Shown: positions 5,989-8,281 of the stretch, one piece after another | Layout of the letters: every line of letters begins with the position of its first letter | Numbering within the stretch: the stretch's first letter is position 1 | Assembly (NCBI GenBank): GCA_002293605.1 | Contig: DBDO01000184.1 | Location: forward strand, 10,102-18,382 | Direction: 5' to 3' | Origin: Desulfovibrionaceae bacterium UBA930 | Lineage (GTDB): Bacteria; Desulfobacterota; Desulfovibrionia; Desulfovibrionales; Desulfovibrionaceae | Length of the DNA: 8,281 nt | Notes under the pieces: model-generated | Told to the model about the DNA's origin: nothing | What the model saw: the letters and a program-made list of their open reading frames with translations, nothing else | Database searches by the model: none | Made by a program: the position numbers and the translations under genes

Positions 5989-6765
5989 CTAGATGATGTA
6001 GTACACGCTGGGTTCGGTGCCCAGGGTGGGTTTGCGGCGGATGGTGAAGTTTTCCGCCAGAACCTTGCGCACGTCAGACGCGGGATCGTCCAGGTCGCCG
6101 AACACAATGGCCCCTTCCGAGGCTTCCACGCAGAGCGGGGCCTTGCCCACGGCCAGAAGTTCGGAACAGAAGGTGCACTTTTCCACCACCCCGCGCATGC
6201 GGGTGGGGAAGCTCACGTTAAGTTCCCTGTCTTCCAGAAAGTTGCGCGGGTCTTCAAAGTTGAAGCTGCGCGCCCCGTATGGGCAGGCGGCCATGCAAAA
6301 GCGGCAGCCTATGCAGCGGTGATAGTCCATAACCACAATGCCATCGCTGCGGCGAAAGGTGGCCTGGGTCGGACACACGCGCACGCAGGCCGGGTTCACG
6401 CAGTGGTTGCAGAGCATCAGATACTTGCGCTCCAGCACGTCCTTTGCCGGGTAGTTGTCCTTCTGGTCGGTAAAGGTCTGGTGGTAGCCGTCTTTCCATA
6501 TCCACTTCACTTCGCGCTTGGAGTTGATGGCGGGCACGTTGTGGTATTTGTGGCAGGCAGAGATCACGGCTTCGAACTTTTCGGGACTGTCAAAGGCCCG
6601 GGTGTCGATAACCATGCCCCAATGCCCCCCTTTGAGGGCTTCCTGGCCCGAGCGGTAGCTGTCCTTAAGCCCGGCGGCCCGGGCCATGCCCGGCAGCGCA
6701 AGGCCGCCTGCCAGACCAAGCGTGGAAAGACCGGCGACTTTCAGGAATTGGCGTCTGTTTTTCAT
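5989..6765 (-). CDS. dsrO: DsrO, Tat-exported ferredoxin-like subunit with three predicted [4Fe-4S] clusters
   Basis: Periplasmic iron-sulfur protein of 258 residues that passes electrons between DsrP and DsrJ in the DsrMKJOP model. The N-terminus is a twin-arginine signal: NRRQFLK with R4-R5, a hydrophobic stretch, and a likely cut after ARA near residue 30. Cysteine motifs are C119-x2-C-x4-C-x3-C131-P, C151-x2-C-x2-C-x3-C161-P and C197-x2-C200-x11-C212, plus a lone C71. That is twelve cysteines, enough for three cubane clusters. Compared with four-cluster relatives such as DmsB, the first three cysteines of the first motif are absent and the last cysteine of the fourth motif is S216; these are the ligands of a single cluster, so the loss is consistent. 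The ATG overlaps the dsrJ stop (TAATG), and AGGGGG inside dsrJ is its ribosome binding site. Confidence 0.95.
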   Translation of the reverse strand: MKNRRQFLKVAGLSTLGLAGGLALPGMARAAGLKDSYRSGQEALKGGHWGMVIDTRAFDSPEKFEAVISACHKYHNVPAINSKREVKWIWKDGYHQTFTDQKDNYPAKDVLERKYLMLCNHCVNPACVRVCPTQATFRRSDGIVVMDYHRCIGCRFCMAACPYGARSFNFEDPRNFLEDRELNVSFPTRMRGVVEKCTFCSELLAVGKAPLCVEASEGAIVFGDLDDPASDVRKVLAENFTIRRKPTLGTEPSVYYII

Positions 6766-7145
6766 TACTTGTTCCCCCTCGGCTCTACGTGGCAGTCCCA
6801 GCAGTAGGGGTCTACACTGTTGGAATCATGGCACTTGTCGCAGAAGTCAACCTTGTTGCTGTGGCAGGTCATGCAGGTGTTTTGCAGGCTGATGGCCCAC
6901 TCCTTGCCGCTGCTGGACACGTACACGCGTTTTTCCTCACGCAGGGCCATGTCGCGCCAGGTGTCGAGCAATTGCATGTGCTCGGCGGCCATAAAAGCGC
7001 GCGGCTCTATGCATTCCGCGCCCTTTTCGGGCAGGGCGATTTCGGGGCGAACATAGGTCTTTGTATTGGCGTTCAGCCAGAAGGGCGCGGTGAAAAGCAC
7101 CACAAAGAGCACAATTCCCGGCCAGATGTATTTGGCGTTAAACAT
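6765..7145 (-). CDS. dsrJ: DsrJ, membrane-anchored triheme cytochrome c
   Basis: Small periplasmic cytochrome of 126 residues in the DsrMKJOP complex. The N-terminal hydrophobic stretch (about residues 8-25) looks like a signal anchor with no clear cleavage site, as reported for family members. Three c-type haem motifs are present: C91-M-T-C-H95, C102-D-K-C-H106 and C115-W-D-C-H119, all near the C-terminus. C45 in AECIEP is outside the haem motifs and lies where the DsrJ family has the cysteine proposed as an unusual axial haem ligand (His/Cys). The gene starts two bases after the dsrK stop codon, and its ribosome binding site GGAGGAGG lies in the end of dsrK; its own stop overlaps the dsrO start. 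Its role in electron transfer or sulfur chemistry is still debated in the family. Confidence 0.95.
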   Translation of the reverse strand: MFNAKYIWPGIVLFVVLFTAPFWLNANTKTYVRPEIALPEKGAECIEPRAFMAAEHMQLLDTWRDMALREEKRVYVSSSGKEWAISLQNTCMTCHSNKVDFCDKCHDSNSVDPYCWDCHVEPRGNK

Positions 7146-7147
7146 GC

Positions 7148-8281
<1,134 letters not shown>

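Overview
The window looks like a stretch of chromosome from a sulfate-reducing delta-proteobacterium, most likely Desulfovibrio in the broad sense. The main reason is a run of genes that read as dsrK, dsrJ, dsrO and dsrP, four of the five subunits of the DsrMKJOP membrane complex of dissimilatory sulfur metabolism. The fairly GC-rich coding sequence and strong AAGGAGG-type ribosome binding sites fit this. I see no mobile element, CRISPR array, rRNA or tRNA. This is core metabolic DNA.

Layout. Positions 1-896 (minus) hold a nearly complete NAD-dependent sugar-nucleotide epimerase/dehydratase that runs off the left edge. Positions 897-1141 hold a strong terminator for gap and a second, terminator-like hairpin just ahead of the epimerase. 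Positions 1142-2158 (minus) encode glyceraldehyde-3-phosphate dehydrogenase, and 2270-2836 (minus) a small stand-alone GAF-domain protein. These two probably form an operon read from a good sigma70-type promoter at 2905-2933, whose spacer and -10 are overlapped by a perfect 15-bp dyad. Positions 2837-3191 are a divergent intergenic region. Positions 3192-4574 (plus) encode GlmU. Positions 4575-4800, between the convergent glmU and dsrP, hold a probable glmU terminator and a perfect 16-bp inverted repeat that could stop transcription from both sides. Positions 4801-8281 (minus) carry the dsr genes in transcription order K-J-O-P, tightly packed. dsrK is cut by the right edge and dsrM is expected beyond it.

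How the genes work together. From family knowledge, DsrMKJOP links the membrane quinone pool and periplasmic redox carriers to a cytoplasmic heterodisulfide-reductase-like subunit (DsrK) that acts on the DsrC trisulfide made during sulfite reduction. DsrJ is a periplasmic triheme cytochrome c, DsrO a Tat-exported ferredoxin-like protein and DsrP an NrfD-type quinone-interacting membrane protein. GlmU makes UDP-GlcNAc for the cell envelope, and the epimerase probably also acts on nucleotide sugars. The GAF-gap pair concerns central carbon metabolism.

I did not find an undescribed multi-gene system. The points most worth a second look are regulatory: the dyad in the GAF-gap promoter, the terminator-like leader of the epimerase, and the partly structured region upstream of glmU. 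DsrO and DsrK also show cysteine-ligand details worth checking.
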